This document shows positions 63,672 to 64,000 of a DNA stretch of 64,000 nt, piece after piece (the stretch's first letter is position 1; every line of letters starts with the position of its first letter). The notes beneath the pieces were generated by a model that was not told where the DNA came from, did no database searches, and was given only the letters and a program-made list of their open reading frames with translations. Source of the DNA: Lysobacter sp. A03 (GTDB taxonomy: Bacteria > Pseudomonadota > Gammaproteobacteria > Xanthomonadales > Xanthomonadaceae); NCBI RefSeq assembly GCF_000855665.1, contig NZ_JXSS01000093.1:1-64000 (forward strand). Reading direction: 5' to 3'. The position numbers and the translations under genes are program-made.

Positions 63672-64000
63672 CTACTCCTTGATGACCGGCACTTTGGCGT
63701 CGTCGGTGATCGAACCGTCAAGCCCGCGACGCACCAGCAGAGGGGTGATCTCCGCCTCGTGGCCGGCGAAGTCACGGAACAGCTGCAAGGCGTCCTTGCT
63801 GCCGCCGCGCGATAGCAGAGTGTCGCGGAAGCGATCGCCGTTCTCGCGGGTCAGGCCGCCATTCTTCTTGATGTACTCAACGGTATTCGCGTCGAGCACT
63901 TCCGACCAGATGTAGGCGTAGTAGCCTGCTGCGTAGCCGCCCATGATGTGGCTGAAGTAGGGCGTGCGGTAGCGCGGCGGAACCGCGGCGTAGTCCGTCC
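63672..64000 (-). CDS. dcp: Peptidyl-dipeptidase Dcp, C-terminal part (cut by window edge)
   Basis: M3-family zinc metallopeptidase that removes C-terminal dipeptides. About 109 residues are visible, reading in from the window edge: VPPRYRTPYFSHIMGGYAAG, then YYAYIWSEVLDANTVEY and FRDTLLSRGGSKDALQLFRDF. These match the conserved C-terminal region of Dcp/oligopeptidase A; the Dcp assignment rests on YRTPYFSHI. The HEXXH motif and N-terminus lie beyond 64000. The stop is TAG at 63672. Confidence 0.9.
   Translation of the reverse strand, partial: TDYAAVPPRYRTPYFSHIMGGYAAGYYAYIWSEVLDANTVEYIKKNGGLTRENGDRFRDTLLSRGGSKDALQLFRDFAGHEAEITPLLVRRGLDGSITDDAKVPVIKE

Overview
The window is a gene-dense, high-GC chromosomal segment from a gammaproteobacterium of the Xanthomonadaceae/Lysobacteraceae (Lysobacter, Luteimonas or Xanthomonas-like). 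The best taxonomic clues are an RpfE-type protein between greA and recJ, a LytTR membrane regulator next to prfB-lysS, and the overall protein resemblance. I recognise no rRNA, tRNA, CRISPR array, phage, insertion sequence or integrase. No gap between genes reaches 300 bases. It reads as core chromosome rather than an island.

Left part (1-20.1 kb): recN (cut by the window edge) diverges from grpE-dnaK-dnaJ, which carries textbook sigma-32 sequences. A predicted beta-propeller lipoprotein, dapB and carA-carB follow, then greA-rpfE-recJ with overlapping or nearly touching ends. A divergent acyltransferase/LytTR pair comes next, then prfB (with the programmed +1 frameshift) and lysS. This is the translation, repair and chaperone-rich neighbourhood that flanks the rpf quorum-sensing cluster in Xanthomonas, but rpfG, rpfC, rpfF and rpfB are not here.

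Middle part (20.2-43.9 kb): mostly single genes. They are an RsuA-like pseudouridine synthase, an HPF-like ribosome factor, trhO, a copper-type P1B ATPase, two different BaiN/HI0933 flavoproteins, a secreted serine hydrolase, a Fur-box-associated ferric ABC importer (fbpABC) facing a luciferase-like monooxygenase, an FKBP lipoprotein, a RIO-type kinase, a PPOX-like stress protein, yaeQ, a YeiH-family transporter, a DUF4142 lipoprotein, an RluA-family enzyme overlapping tail-to-tail with a long DEAD-box helicase, and selO flanked by two tiny lysine-rich genes.

Right part (44-64 kb): uup and a UvrA2-like ATPase, an aldo/keto reductase, and a complete RND tripartite efflux operon (adaptor, pump, outer-membrane channel) that ends with its own tetR gene. 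A likely operator sits on the promoter, and a U-tract hairpin lies between promoter and first start codon. A TonB-dependent receptor resembling the PQQ receptor PqqU/YncD, a POT peptide transporter coupled to a rhomboid protease, small proteins, an RluF-like enzyme, a DUF3298 lipoprotein and the C-terminus of the dipeptidyl carboxypeptidase Dcp close the window.

I found no convincing new multi-gene system. The best leads are regulatory: the RND operon leader, the sigma-32 sites with no hrcA at the usual place, and start codons lying 6-8 bases from -10 boxes. A few poorly understood proteins also deserve a look: the CDCC propeller lipoprotein, the two lysine-rich microproteins beside selO, and a 66-residue three-cysteine protein.
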